Assembly: GCF_000227135.1 (NCBI RefSeq)
Contig: NC_018249.1
Coordinates: 155,673 to 219,672, forward strand
Source of the DNA: Leishmania donovani
Lineage: Eukaryota > Euglenozoa > Kinetoplastea > Trypanosomatida > Trypanosomatidae
Reading direction: 5' to 3'
DNA length: 64,000 nucleotides
The position numbers were made by a program, and so were the translations under genes. Below the pieces are notes generated by a model. The model saw only the letters and a program-made list of their open reading frames with translations, had not been told where the DNA came from and did not search any database. Below, piece after piece: positions 1-9,289 of the stretch; position 1 is the stretch's first letter, and each line of letters opens with the position of its first letter.

Positions 1-1724
1 CACTCCTCCGACGCAACGCAAGCGCGCTCCTGCTCGGCGCGCTCGGCGGCCTCGGTTGCCTCAAGGGCGGCGCGGCTGCCTCCCTCGGCGCTCGACACGG
101 CCTGCGCCATGTCCGCGGCGCGGTCCTCCGCCAGCTGCGCCAGCGCGCCCGCCGCCTCGGCAGCAACGCCGGCGCGCGCAGCNNNNNNNNNNNNNNNNNN
201 NNNNNNNNNNNNNNNNNNNNNNNNNNNNNNNNNNNNNNNNNNNNNNNNNNNNNNNNNNNNNNNNNNNNNNNNNNNNNNNNNNNNNNNNNNNNNNNNNNNN
301 NNNNNNNNNNNNNNNNNNNNNNNNNNNNNNNNNNNNNNNNNNNNNNNNNNNNNNNNNNNNNNNNNNNNNNNNNNNNNNNNNNNNNNNNNNNNNNNNNNNN
401 NNNNNNNNNNNNNNNNNNNNNNNNNNNNNNNNNNNNNNNNNNNNNNNNNNNNNNNNNNNNNNNNNNNNNNNNNNNNNNNNNNNNNNNNNNNNNNNNNNNN
501 NNNNNNNNNNNNNNNNNNNNNNNNNNNNNNNNNNNNNNNNNNNNNNNNNNNNNNNNNNNNNNNNNNNNNNNNNNNNNNNNNNNNNNNNNNNNNNNNNNNN
601 NNNNNNNNNNNNNNNNNNNNNNNNNNNNNNNNNNNNNNNNNNNNNNNNNNNNNNNNNNNNNNNNNNNNNNNNNNNNNNNNNNNNNNNNNNNNNNNNNNNN
701 NNNNNNNNNNNNNNNNNNNNNNNNNNNNNNNNNNNNNNNNNNNNNNNNNNNNNNNNNNNNNNNNNNNNNNNNNNNNNNNNNNNNNNNNNNNNNNNNNNNN
801 NNNNNNNNNNNNNNNNNNNNNNNNNNNNNNNNNNNNNNNNNNNNNNNNNNNNNNNNNNNNNNNNNNNNNNNNNNNNNNNNNNNNNNNNNNNNNNNNNNNN
901 NNNNNNNNNNNNNNNNNNNNNNNNNNNNNNNNNNNNNNNNNNNNNNNNNNNNNNNNNNNNNNNNNNNNNNNNNNNNNNNNNNNNNNNNNNNNNNNNNNNN
1001 NNNNNNNNNNNNNNNNNNNNNNNNNNNNNNNNNNNNNNNNNNNNNNNNNNNNNNNNNNNGCGCCCGCCGCCTCGGCAGCAACGCCGCCGGAGAAGCGGGG
1101 TCTCGGTGGCGCGAAAGTGTCAGAATTGAGTTTCGAGGTACGTGTGAAGGCAGCGGAGGTGAAGGGCTCGGCTTGGTTTGGAGCTTCTTGTGGATGTGCG
1201 TGTGTAGAGCCCAGACGCTCGTATGGTTTAGCGAAGGGCTTGTGTTTCCATTCCTCACATGTTGTGGGCTGTGAAGGAAAGTCACTGCCTGAGTGGCAGA
1301 GCCTCTCTGAGGTGTGTGAGGCAGGTGTGAATTTTTGGGGGAGCGGCGGTCCTTCCCCAACTTTCGAGTTGGGGCTGGTGAGCGAGGCCTCGATCTTAGG
1401 TGTAACGTCTTTGTAGGGTGTGCTCGAGTCAACGAATAGCTCCTTGGCTACGCGTGAGTCATGATGGTCGGGACATCCTGGTCTTTCGCGGGTGTATAAC
1501 TGCCGCTGATCACAGTCGGTGCCACTGGTGTAAAGCCGTGATGCTGCTGTGAGCTGTGCTGCTCTAATACGCTTTTCACGATCTTGCAGGAGACGTAGTT
1601 TTGTGTAGTCGCGCAGGATGAGCTGAAGCTCCTTGAGTTCGTCAACGAGCAGTCTTGAGTACGCAGCACTGATAGCGGCATCGAACCGGAGGACGGGGTT
1701 CTTGGGAAAGAACTCTGCGTCCAT
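1..1724 (-). CDS. Repeat-containing coiled-coil protein, 3' partial, function unknown
   Basis: The frame opens at an ATG at 1724 (an in-frame TAA lies just upstream at 1752-1754) and has no stop before base 1. It is interrupted by 877 N at 183-1059, but both flanks are in the same phase. A 27-base block at 145-171 recurs at 1060-1086, 915 bases (305 codons) away, so the gap lies in a repeat array. The first ~220 residues begin MDAEFFPKNP, have a charged helical stretch (about residues 25-62, with LVDELKELQ), then a Pro/Ser/Thr-rich linker. The readable repeat part is Ala/Glu/Arg-rich with heptad-like ALAQLAEDRAAD and EATEAAERAEQERA. It is probably a long structural or cytoskeletal coiled-coil protein. 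I do not recognise the family; it does not match the K39 kinesin repeat as I remember it. Confidence 0.7.
   Translation of the reverse strand, partial: MDAEFFPKNPVLRFDAAISAAYSRLLVDELKELQLILRDYTKLRLLQDREKRIRAAQLTAASRLYTSGTDCDQRQLYTRERPGCPDHHDSRVAKELFVDSSTPYKDVTPKIEASLTSPNSKVGEGPPLPQKFTPASHTSERLCHSGSDFPSQPTTCEEWKHKPFAKPYERLGSTHAHPQEAPNQAEPFTSAAFTRTSKLNSDTFAPPRPRFSGGVAAEAAGXXXXXXXXXXXXXXXXXXXXXXXXXXXXXXXXXXXXXXXXXXXXXXXXXXXXXXXXXXXXXXXXXXXXXXXXXXXXXXXXXXXXXXXXXXXXXXXXXXXXXXXXXXXXXXXXXXXXXXXXXXXXXXXXXXXXXXXXXXXXXXXXXXXXXXXXXXXXXXXXXXXXXXXXXXXXXXXXXXXXXXXXXXXXXXXXXXXXXXXXXXXXXXXXXXXXXXXXXXXXXXXXXXXXXXXXXXXXXXXXXXXXXXXXXXXXXXXXXXXXXXXXXXXXXXXXXXXXXXXXXXXXXXXXXXXXXAARAGVAAEAAGALAQLAEDRAADMAQAVSSAEGGSRAALEATEAAERAEQERACVASEE
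183..1059. other. Assembly gap (877 N) inside a repeat array
   Basis: Run of N flanked on both sides by the same 27-base block (145-171 and 1060-1086). The real length of the repeat array is unknown. The N count happens to keep the reading frame. Confidence 0.95.
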
Positions 1725-3833
1725 GTTGGCGCTTGGCGTCCGTAGCGCCCGTTACGGATGTAAGAATTTTGTTGACGTTGTAAGAAAAACGTATTTTGGT
1801 GTGTGTGGGTGTGCGCCCTCGGCGAGAAAGGCACACAGACACAGAAGGGCAGCTCAGGAAGGCTGCTGGCGGCGGATGAGTGTAATCGATCGAAAAAAGA
1901 AAAGGAAAAAGCTTACTGCAGCTGCTGTATAAACGGGGGGAGCCCCTGCCCTCCTCGCCCCTTCTGTCGCCCAGTGGGGCCGCGACTTTTCAAGGGAAAA
2001 CGCAGGAGTGAGCACAGGACCAAGAGCGACGAGAGGAAGCGTGTAGGAGCGCGCCCGCCCTGTCGTCGGGTGGTGTTGGCCTGGTGTGTGCTGTAAATGG
2101 AAAGAGAGTTCTCTCGTGGGATGTGTTGGGGTGTTCAACGCGCGCCTGTATGTGGCCTTGGCCTTGTCTGTGAGGTGAGCCGGTGATGGCTCGGCGATGT
2201 CTCCGTCCTGCGCACTCTGCGATCGCCTTCGGCGCGTGCCAGCGCTTTCCTTGCGTGAGAGCGTCGCAAGGCAGGTTTAGGTGCCGTTGCTGCTGCTCAG
2301 CGCCTCGTTGTGGCCTAGCAGAGATGTGAAGAGGGAAAAGAAAAGGAATGTGAGGGGTGTGGTGTCCAGCACAGACGTCGCTGCGGCTGCGCGCGCGTGT
2401 ATGGGCGTCTGCATGCTCTGGGTTGCCTCTCATTTGCGTATTCTGTGCGACGACGCCCCGGACGAGTGTCGCATGCAATGATTGCCCCCACCTCACTGGG
2501 TGGCGGCACGTGCGCACGGCAACCCTTCCTGGAAAGCAAGAGCAGGGGCCGCCGCGGCCGCACACACACACACGCCAACACCCTTTTCACCTCTGCAAGG
2601 CACAGCCGTAGATAATTAATGAAGATATCCATGCAAGTCCTCAGGCAGAACACCTCTGCTTCGTTGGTACGCGTACGGGGCTACAAGCCAGGCCACGCCT
2701 TCGTACATGCACGCACCTCAGCAAGGACAAGGGGAAAAGGCGGGATCGGATAGGGGATGGGATAGGGAGGGGTTTCAACACAGCCCGGGGAGAAGAAATA
2801 GCAGTTGTGTGCATGTGCGTTGTGCCAAACGCGAAGTGGAACACAACCGCGCTTAAGATTAAAAAAGAACGACGAAGATTTGAGAGAGAGAGAGAGCAGG
2901 AGGCGAAACAGCAGTGGTCGTGGAAAGGAGTGATGTGCCGTCCCGTGTAGCACAGGAGTAGCAGCACTAGAGGCCTTGACACCACGCTCCCCCGGCCCCC
3001 GAACACTAAGCGTTTATGAGGGGGCCGCGTTCTCTTTTCGTGTCGCGTAAGGTGGTGGGGTGCGCACTGCGCATCGTCCTCTCGACCCGGCAAGAGGCAT
3101 GCGCATACACACACACGCGCGCACACTCCTCTACAGAGCGAGGTGACGCACGATTCCACCACAGCCTCGTATTTTCGTTACCTACAGCCGAGTTCGTCAT
3201 CGTGTCCGGCCATCTGTGCGCCCTGCGAGTGCTCCCGTGACCCAAAGTGCAGCAGAACGACAAGCGCACACATGGAGGCACGAACTTGTGGCTCCTCTCA
3301 CTGTGAATCTGCTTTTCTGTGCGTGTGTGTGGGGGTGGGGTGGGGGAGGGAGGGGGGCACGGCAAACACTGGTAGCTGCCGGTGCACGCCTGAATTCGTG
3401 GACTGGTCTCTGCATCGCCGCCTCTCGTGCTCGTGCTCACGTTGCTCTTGCTGCCGGTTTTTTTTGTCTTTTTCATAGTCGTGGGAGTTTTGCGAGGAGG
3501 TGGGCCTGAACACGCAAGAAAATAATGAAAACAAAAAAAAGGAAAAGGAAAGGGCGACGCCGAGAACGGGCACGAACAACCGAAAAGAGCCTCGTGTCAT
3601 CACGCATGTCGACTTTTTGCCGCTTGCCTGCGTCAGTGCGACTCCCTCACCTCGCACGGGAGATAAAGGCGACAAGCGCAGAGGCGACGGCGAAGGCAGA
3701 GAGGTGGGCAGAGTTTGCATGAGAGAGCTACGCTTTCCTGCGTGCGCACCTCTTCAACCCTCTCGCGGCATCCAAAAAAGCTGCGCCCTTCTCGCCCTCC
3801 CCTTCGCGGACCGCTCAAGGACACAGAGGCCAC
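1725..3833. other. Intergenic region: RPS15 copy 1 3'UTR and 5' flank of the repeat protein
   Basis: No convincing gene. It has a (CA)n run near 2562-2577, a GA run near 2881-2896 and polypurine tracts. The purine-rich tract at about 1888-1909 reads as a pyrimidine tract on the minus strand; the first AG after it (CT at 1866-1867) is a plausible spliced-leader acceptor about 140 bases upstream of the ATG at 1724. Open frames here are short, CA-driven and mutually overlapping. Confidence 0.6.
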
Positions 3834-4410
3834 CTACTTGATCGGGATGAAGCGGGAGGAGTGCGTGGCACCCACGCCAGGGCGACCGTGCAGCACCGGG
3901 CGGTAGCTCATCGAGAACTCGCCGAGGTAGTGACCGATCATCTCACCCTTGATCTCCACAGCGTTGAACTGGTGGCCGTTGTAGATCGCCACCACGGACC
4001 CCACCATCTCCGGTGTGATCACCACGTCGCGCAGGTGCGTCTTTACAGCCTTCGGCTTCTCGCCAACCTTCACGTGCTTCTTCGCCTCGCGCAGGCGCTT
4101 CAGCAGCACGGGCGGGCGGCGGTCCACATGGCGGTTCATGTTGCGGCGCGCANNNNNNNNNNNNNNNNNNNNNNNNNNNNNNNNNNNNNNNNNNNNNNNN
4201 NNNNNNNNNNNNNNNNNNNNNNNNNNNNNNNNNNNNNNNNNNNNNNNNNNNGTTCATGTTGCGGCGCGCACGCGCGTGCACCAGCGCCCTGAATTCCTCC
4301 TCGCTCAGCGCAAGCAGGGGGTCGATCTCAAGCCCACGGTACGTGAACTTGTGGAACGTGCGCTCCTTCTTGAGCTGCTCGTAGCGCTCAGCGGTGATGT
4401 TGGACGCCAT
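3834..4410 (-). CDS. RPS15: 40S ribosomal protein S15 (uS19), copy 1, split by an assembly gap
   Basis: Component of the small ribosomal subunit head (uS19 family), near the decoding site. The N-terminal 53 residues (starting MASNITAERYEQLKK) lie at 4252-4410 and the remainder, ending SSRFIPIK, at 3834-4139. Family hallmarks seen are RRPPVLLKRL, KTHLRDVVITPEMVG, YNGHQFNAVEI, MIGHYLGEFS and RPGVGATHSSRF. A run of 99 N (4153-4251) interrupts it, but 19 bases are duplicated on both sides; removing N and the duplicate gives 459 nt, exactly 152 codons plus TAG. The gene is therefore probably intact. A second copy lies at 12987-13453 and is identical wherever both are readable. Confidence 0.97.
4153..4251. 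other. Assembly gap (99 N), probably false
   Basis: The 19 bases at 4134-4152 are repeated exactly at 4252-4270. Copy 2 of the gene runs through this point without interruption (about 13295-13330), so the contigs overlap and nothing is missing. Confidence 0.85.
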
Positions 4411-4527
4411 CTTGAGAGGGCAGACTGATGACTAGCAGCATGGCCAACGAGAACGTAGAGGCAGAAACAGTCAGTTGGAGTGTTTAGAGGAGTTTTGGTG
4501 GAGGAGTTCGATGTGTCGTCGTCGTCG

Positions 4528-4561
<34 letters not shown>

Positions 4562-5422
4562 AGGCCGCACAGCGAGCCGATGGGTTGCCGGGGATGATTG
4601 GCAAAGCATGAAAGTAGCAGCAGCAAAAAGAAGAAGCAGAGAGCGACGTGAATAGGGCGCAAGCATCTGGAATCAAGTACAGCGTCATGAGAGGGAAGGA
4701 TACACAGAGACGCCACGCACACACACACACACAGAAAGCAAAGGCCTGCGTGTTGACAAGAGGGGTGGGTCGTGTTCCTGGCGAACGTTGTCCGACGCCG
4801 CCGCACGCCACCCGGTTGGCTGGCAAGCCAAGAGGAGAGAGGTGTGGCATGGGAGGGGGGAGGGGCCGATGCAAGAGGAACGCACCACTTTACACATTGC
4901 CATGCATAGCGACCCAGCATCAGTGCCCACATGACTATGGAGAGACCACGGGTGCACAATAGCGTCCACAAGCATATATTCACATATAGTTCGCTTGTCG
5001 TCTTCAGAAGGCATCGCTCCAAGTCTAGCATCTCAACTGCGGAGTGATGATTGCCTTCGCGTGATGGCGCAAGTACGCGCGGCTGAGTCTGTGCTCATCA
5101 ACGCGCTAGGTAGTGCGCTGGGTCCTGAGATACCTCGCTCTGCGGTGTGGCCGCTCCTCGTCATGAAGGCAGAAGAGCAGCACTCGGCAAAATCAACCTA
5201 AGGCCGGCAGAGAAACGAGGTGGCAGGCACATGAACGCCGTGGAAGTTCCAACGCACCGCGATGAGTTATACATCGTGTGTCAAGGCAACGCGCTCGCCT
5301 GCCTGGAGTTGTGCATGGTTATGCTCGCATGCAACGTCACACGCACGCGCATGCGCATGCCCGATGAAAATGAGGCGCCATCAAAACGAGAAACGACCTT
5401 GAAAATGGCCGAGGAGGAATCG
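4411..5422. other. Intergenic region with (TG)14 microsatellite
   Basis: This holds the 5' flank of RPS15 copy 1 and the 3'UTR of the next upstream gene. The first 12 bases (4411-4422) are shared with RPS15 copy 2; beyond that the two diverge. A perfect TG dinucleotide run covers 4531-4558. No gene is supported. Confidence 0.6.
4531..4558. repeat. (TG)14 dinucleotide microsatellite
   Basis: Uninterrupted TG repeat upstream of RPS15 copy 1; on the transcribed sense strand it reads CA. Confidence 0.95.
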
Positions 5423-8400
5423 CTAGTGTGGTGCCTCCTCTTCATACGCTGCCAGCAACGGCAGCGTCGGGGCAACTGACGCGGCCGTCGTTGTTTCCTG
5501 CTCCCGCCCGTCCGGTTGGAAGATTTGCCATGGAAGGGTCGGCAAGGCGCGACGCAGCGCGTGCCGGAGGCTGTACCACTCTACCAGGTTGCCTTCCTCC
5601 GACGCCGCCAGCAGCGCCTTGGCAGTGCCGCTCCATAGGGCATCATCGCTCTCCGCTGAGCCAAGGCGGCCTCCTTCGAACGAGAGTGAGCTTGCCTGGC
5701 CACGTTTCCCCTTGTTGCTGTGCTTGACCTGCGGGGATCTTCGCGCCTTGGTTTTGGAGTTCTCGCTGCCGCCCTGCACAGGGGGTTGCCCGCTGCGGCG
5801 CGTTGCCACCTTCTCTTGCGTGGCCGTCCGCCTCCCACTCTTCTTGGCACTGTTTTTGGAGAGGCCACCCATACGGCCGGTAGCGGAAGCGGCGTTGCTG
5901 AGAGTCGCGTCAGCCTCGTGCGGCGAGTCTGCCCTCGGCTCCTCATCGCCGTCGTCCGGCCCCCCGGACTCGCCGAGCCACGCGGCGTTTTTGCCGCGGA
6001 AGGGGAAGTGGGTAGACGTCTTGAAGTGCGGCAGCCCCTGCACCGCCTTGTCCACCATGCGTGTCACGACGTGCCGGTCCTCCGTCCGCCTGTCCTTCAG
6101 CACATTCTTGCGCGACTCTAGCAGGATCATGTAGTCGCTCGTCAAGCCTCGTACGCCAAGCAAATCTGCCGCCTCGGGCCTGAGCTGCGTCCCTGCAAGG
6201 GCCGCCGCAGAGATGCGACCAATCGTGACGCGCGCAAGAGAGTTGCCGTCGCCCGTCCCCGTCGATCCGAGGAGGGCAGCGTGAATGCCCTCTTCACGCG
6301 TCACTTCGTCCAGCGCAGCCAGCGCAGCCTTTGCGCGAGGAAGAGGAAGCAGGTAGAGGCCAAGCACCACCTCGCTTTCCTCCACCAGCGGGCACAGCGC
6401 GGCTTCGATGCGAGTGTAGAGGCCTTCGAGTGTGTCGTGGACAAGGTGGCGGCAGAAGCGTATGATGCACGTGGCCCCTATGGGAGGAAGCATCGACGGT
6501 GGCGAGGAAGCTGTGAACGACGTCGGCAGTGGCACCTCGTGGGTGATCAAGGACGACGGAAGCGGCGTCCGTATCGTCTGCTTCTCCGCCGCTGCCACAC
6601 CCGCAGCCGTGTTGTCGGCTGTGCAGCTGGCCACGGCCCGCATCGTGCCTTTCTCTAACGAGGCGGTGAGCGATTCTCGCATGCAGTACGTCTCATCAGC
6701 GAAGAGAGCCACCGAGCCGAGGGTGCCACCGTACAGCGGCGTGTGGTTCGCCTCGAAGGTCTGTGCCACCGCCTGGACGGCGCGCAGCCCTACTTTGGCG
6801 TCCATGTCGGACACAGATCGCACTACCGCCTTCACCAGCCGCGAGTACGCAAATCGGCGAGTGCCCTCGCTGTCCAGCCCCTCGATGCGCCGCCGCAGTC
6901 GGCCCAGCACCGTCTCCATTAAATCAAACGTCTCGATGGGCACTTGGCCATCGACCAACTTGAGGAACAGCTCGCAGAGCGGCTGCGACGGTTGGTAGCG
7001 CACCGCCGCGTACCACAGGTTGTACGTAAAACGCGCCAGCTCGAACTCCACGATCGGGGCGGCCTCCTTCCACGGGCAGTCCTTCACCGTCAGTCGCTCG
7101 TCGGCTATCGGGGTCCGCTGCGATCCGGGGCCGTGCATGCCGTCACCCACGCCGTCGCCGCTTTGGAACGATTTGCTCTGCGACGGTGTGCTGCTTGTTT
7201 TGGGGAAGCGAAGCGCGACGGTGCCCGGCAGCACGAGCGGCAGATGCGGCTGCGCGTTCTGCGGGGACAGGTTCGCAAGCACCTCACGGGCGAACTGTGT
7301 GACCACGTAGCCGAATGGCGTGTTTTCCTCCGCCGCCGCCACATCCTCCTTTCCTGCGTCCAGTCGCGCCAGCAGCACCTCACGGTGCTCGAAGAGCTGG
7401 TAGACGCGTGGGGCGAGCATCTTGTTATCCCGCACAAAACGTGCGCGTCGACGGATCGCCTTGTAGCTTTTGAAGAAGTTGTAAAGGATGCACGCCGCTT
7501 GGGCCTCCGTCCAGAAGTAGTTCGGCACGTCGGGGGTGATGAAAGTGCGCAGAAAGTGCGGAATCGACGGCCACGCGGAAACGGGGAACACCGGAATGGC
7601 GGCCGCCTCCGAGACCCGCTCCAGCATGCCGCCGACCCCGCCACCGCTGGCAGCGGTCTCGTTCCCTTCGTCGAGCCACGCTGACAGCGTGTGCAGCTGA
7701 CGCGCACGCAGGAGGGCCGAGTTGAGCTGGTGCTTCATGTTGATCGACAAGGTAGAGAGCTCGGACAGGATGTTGGCGGTGGAGTGGCGAAGATCGATGC
7801 CGAGCTCCGTTTGCAAAGCCAGCGGCACCCCGCGCGGTCGCGGCGTCATCACGGCAATCTCGTTGCCCTGCTCATCCACCTGCCGCACAAATCGCTTCTC
7901 GTGGATGTACGTGTACAAGTCCCTCACCTGCTCTTCCAGCTCTGAAACGGTGAAGCTGAGGTCCAGATTCTGCTGCTTGAGTCCGTTAATGCGCATGCGA
8001 TAGGCGGAGTGGTCGTCGAAGGCCGAGTGCAGTAGTTCCTCCTGCAGCGTCAGGCGTGAGTTCACCAGCTCCTGCTTGGCAGCGGCCATGAACTGCACCG
8101 GCAGCTTGTGCGACTTGTTGCGACCGCCACGCACCCCACCGCCGCCGCTGCTGCTGTCATCGTCGCCGTCGCCGTCGACGGTCGAGGCCTGTGGCACAAA
8201 AGACCGCTGCCCGTCCAACGACGTCTGGAACGCCATCATCTCCTCGCTGGCGGGGGGGAGATCGATGCGGTGGCGCGCTAGCACCTCCTCCAGCTGCTCA
8301 ATGCGGAGGTTCAGCTGCTGATTGGTATTGAACACAGACGCGATCAGGTGACGGAAGTCGCGGAACTGATCCTCCGTCTTCTCGCAAGTGTTCATGCGCT

Positions 8401-9289
8401 GCACCAGCTGCTCCTTCACCGCCATCAGCTCCACATCGCGCTCCTGACGCAGGGCAAAGGCGGCAGCGTGCTCCGCCTTTGCCTCCTCCTCTGCCTGCTT
8501 CCTCGCCAGCATGAGCTCGCGTATCTTCCCTTCGAAAAATGTCTCGAACTGCTCGTACAGCTCTCTCTCCTGCTGCCGCAGCGCTTCTGCCTTCTCCGTG
8601 GCGGCGCGGCGCAGCGACGCGGTCACGTCCTCGGTGTAGCGCTGCATCGACTCCGCCACCTTGGCGAGGAGCGGATACACGGCAGGCAGGAGGGAGAGCG
8701 CCTTCTGAATGACCTTGTGCCGGCCCTCCAGTGACGTGCCTCGTCCACCGCGCTGCTGGAGGAAGTCCTCGAGCTCACGCAAGCGCTCGGCCCGCACGGC
8801 GGCCGTGGTACCCGTGGACTCCGATAGCGGAGCTGGTGTGCCGGTGCTTGTGAGTAGCGAAGAAGGCGCAGCCGCTGCCGTTGCAACCGTAGATACCACT
8901 CGTCCGGCGTAGGTCGAATTCTCATGTGCGGCCGTGGTGGAGCATGGCAGCGGCAGCGGCAGCGACCGAGACTCGGCTGGACGAGGTGCTGTACTTCTGC
9001 TAGTGCCGGCCCGAGCTGCGGCCGGCTCATTGGACTCGCGCGTCACGGATTCAACGAGGGAGTGCAATGCCGTTGGCGTGTTCCACGGCTGACCGTACAT
9101 CCCCCGCGAAGCGGCAGCAGCCGCGTGCGGAGAGCTGCCGCCGAGTCTGGTCTTCTCCTCCGTTCGCGGTTCCGTCTTGTCCTGTGTACTTTTTGCCAGG
9201 GAGGCCGGGGGCATGTACGAACGTCCCAAGGACGGCTGCTGCTGCCGACACAGCGCCGGGAGAGCCTGCGGAGACGAACGCGAATGCAT
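5423..9289 (-). CDS. Large conserved-type hypothetical protein with coiled coils
   Basis: Open frame ending in TAG at 5423. The frame extends up to 9697 but that extension begins with a TTG and is low complexity; the first ATG is at 9289 (1288 residues, MHSRSSPQAL), and a second good candidate is at 9100 (MYGQPWNTP, 1225 residues). From 9289, residues about 165-345 form a long charged coiled coil (RAATEKAEALRQQERELYEQ; later LRIEQLEEVLARHR). A second coiled coil lies at about 405-470. A conserved-looking globular part follows (FITPDVPNYFWTEAQAACIL, then a basic SYKAIRRRARFVRD). The C-terminal ~200 residues are Lys/Ser/Gly-rich and basic. No catalytic motif is recognised; a cytoskeletal or flagellar role would be a guess. 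It lies between NAA30 and RPS15 copy 1. Confidence 0.85.
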   Translation of the reverse strand: MHSRSSPQALPALCRQQQPSLGRSYMPPASLAKSTQDKTEPRTEEKTRLGGSSPHAAAAASRGMYGQPWNTPTALHSLVESVTRESNEPAAARAGTSRSTAPRPAESRSLPLPLPCSTTAAHENSTYAGRVVSTVATAAAAPSSLLTSTGTPAPLSESTGTTAAVRAERLRELEDFLQQRGGRGTSLEGRHKVIQKALSLLPAVYPLLAKVAESMQRYTEDVTASLRRAATEKAEALRQQERELYEQFETFFEGKIRELMLARKQAEEEAKAEHAAAFALRQERDVELMAVKEQLVQRMNTCEKTEDQFRDFRHLIASVFNTNQQLNLRIEQLEEVLARHRIDLPPASEEMMAFQTSLDGQRSFVPQASTVDGDGDDDSSSGGGGVRGGRNKSHKLPVQFMAAAKQELVNSRLTLQEELLHSAFDDHSAYRMRINGLKQQNLDLSFTVSELEEQVRDLYTYIHEKRFVRQVDEQGNEIAVMTPRPRGVPLALQTELGIDLRHSTANILSELSTLSINMKHQLNSALLRARQLHTLSAWLDEGNETAASGGGVGGMLERVSEAAAIPVFPVSAWPSIPHFLRTFITPDVPNYFWTEAQAACILYNFFKSYKAIRRRARFVRDNKMLAPRVYQLFEHREVLLARLDAGKEDVAAAEENTPFGYVVTQFAREVLANLSPQNAQPHLPLVLPGTVALRFPKTSSTPSQSKSFQSGDGVGDGMHGPGSQRTPIADERLTVKDCPWKEAAPIVEFELARFTYNLWYAAVRYQPSQPLCELFLKLVDGQVPIETFDLMETVLGRLRRRIEGLDSEGTRRFAYSRLVKAVVRSVSDMDAKVGLRAVQAVAQTFEANHTPLYGGTLGSVALFADETYCMRESLTASLEKGTMRAVASCTADNTAAGVAAAEKQTIRTPLPSSLITHEVPLPTSFTASSPPSMLPPIGATCIIRFCRHLVHDTLEGLYTRIEAALCPLVEESEVVLGLYLLPLPRAKAALAALDEVTREEGIHAALLGSTGTGDGNSLARVTIGRISAAALAGTQLRPEAADLLGVRGLTSDYMILLESRKNVLKDRRTEDRHVVTRMVDKAVQGLPHFKTSTHFPFRGKNAAWLGESGGPDDGDEEPRADSPHEADATLSNAASATGRMGGLSKNSAKKSGRRTATQEKVATRRSGQPPVQGGSENSKTKARRSPQVKHSNKGKRGQASSLSFEGGRLGSAESDDALWSGTAKALLAASEEGNLVEWYSLRHALRRALPTLPWQIFQPDGREQETTTAASVAPTLPLLAAYEEEAPH

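Noticed and set aside
109..1416. Plus-strand open frame across the 877-N gap
   Set aside because: Opposite strand to the supported repeat gene; mostly N.
1990..2571. Minus-strand open frame of 193 codons
   Set aside because: His/Arg/Pro/Cys-rich product without domain; overlapping frames of similar length in the same place.
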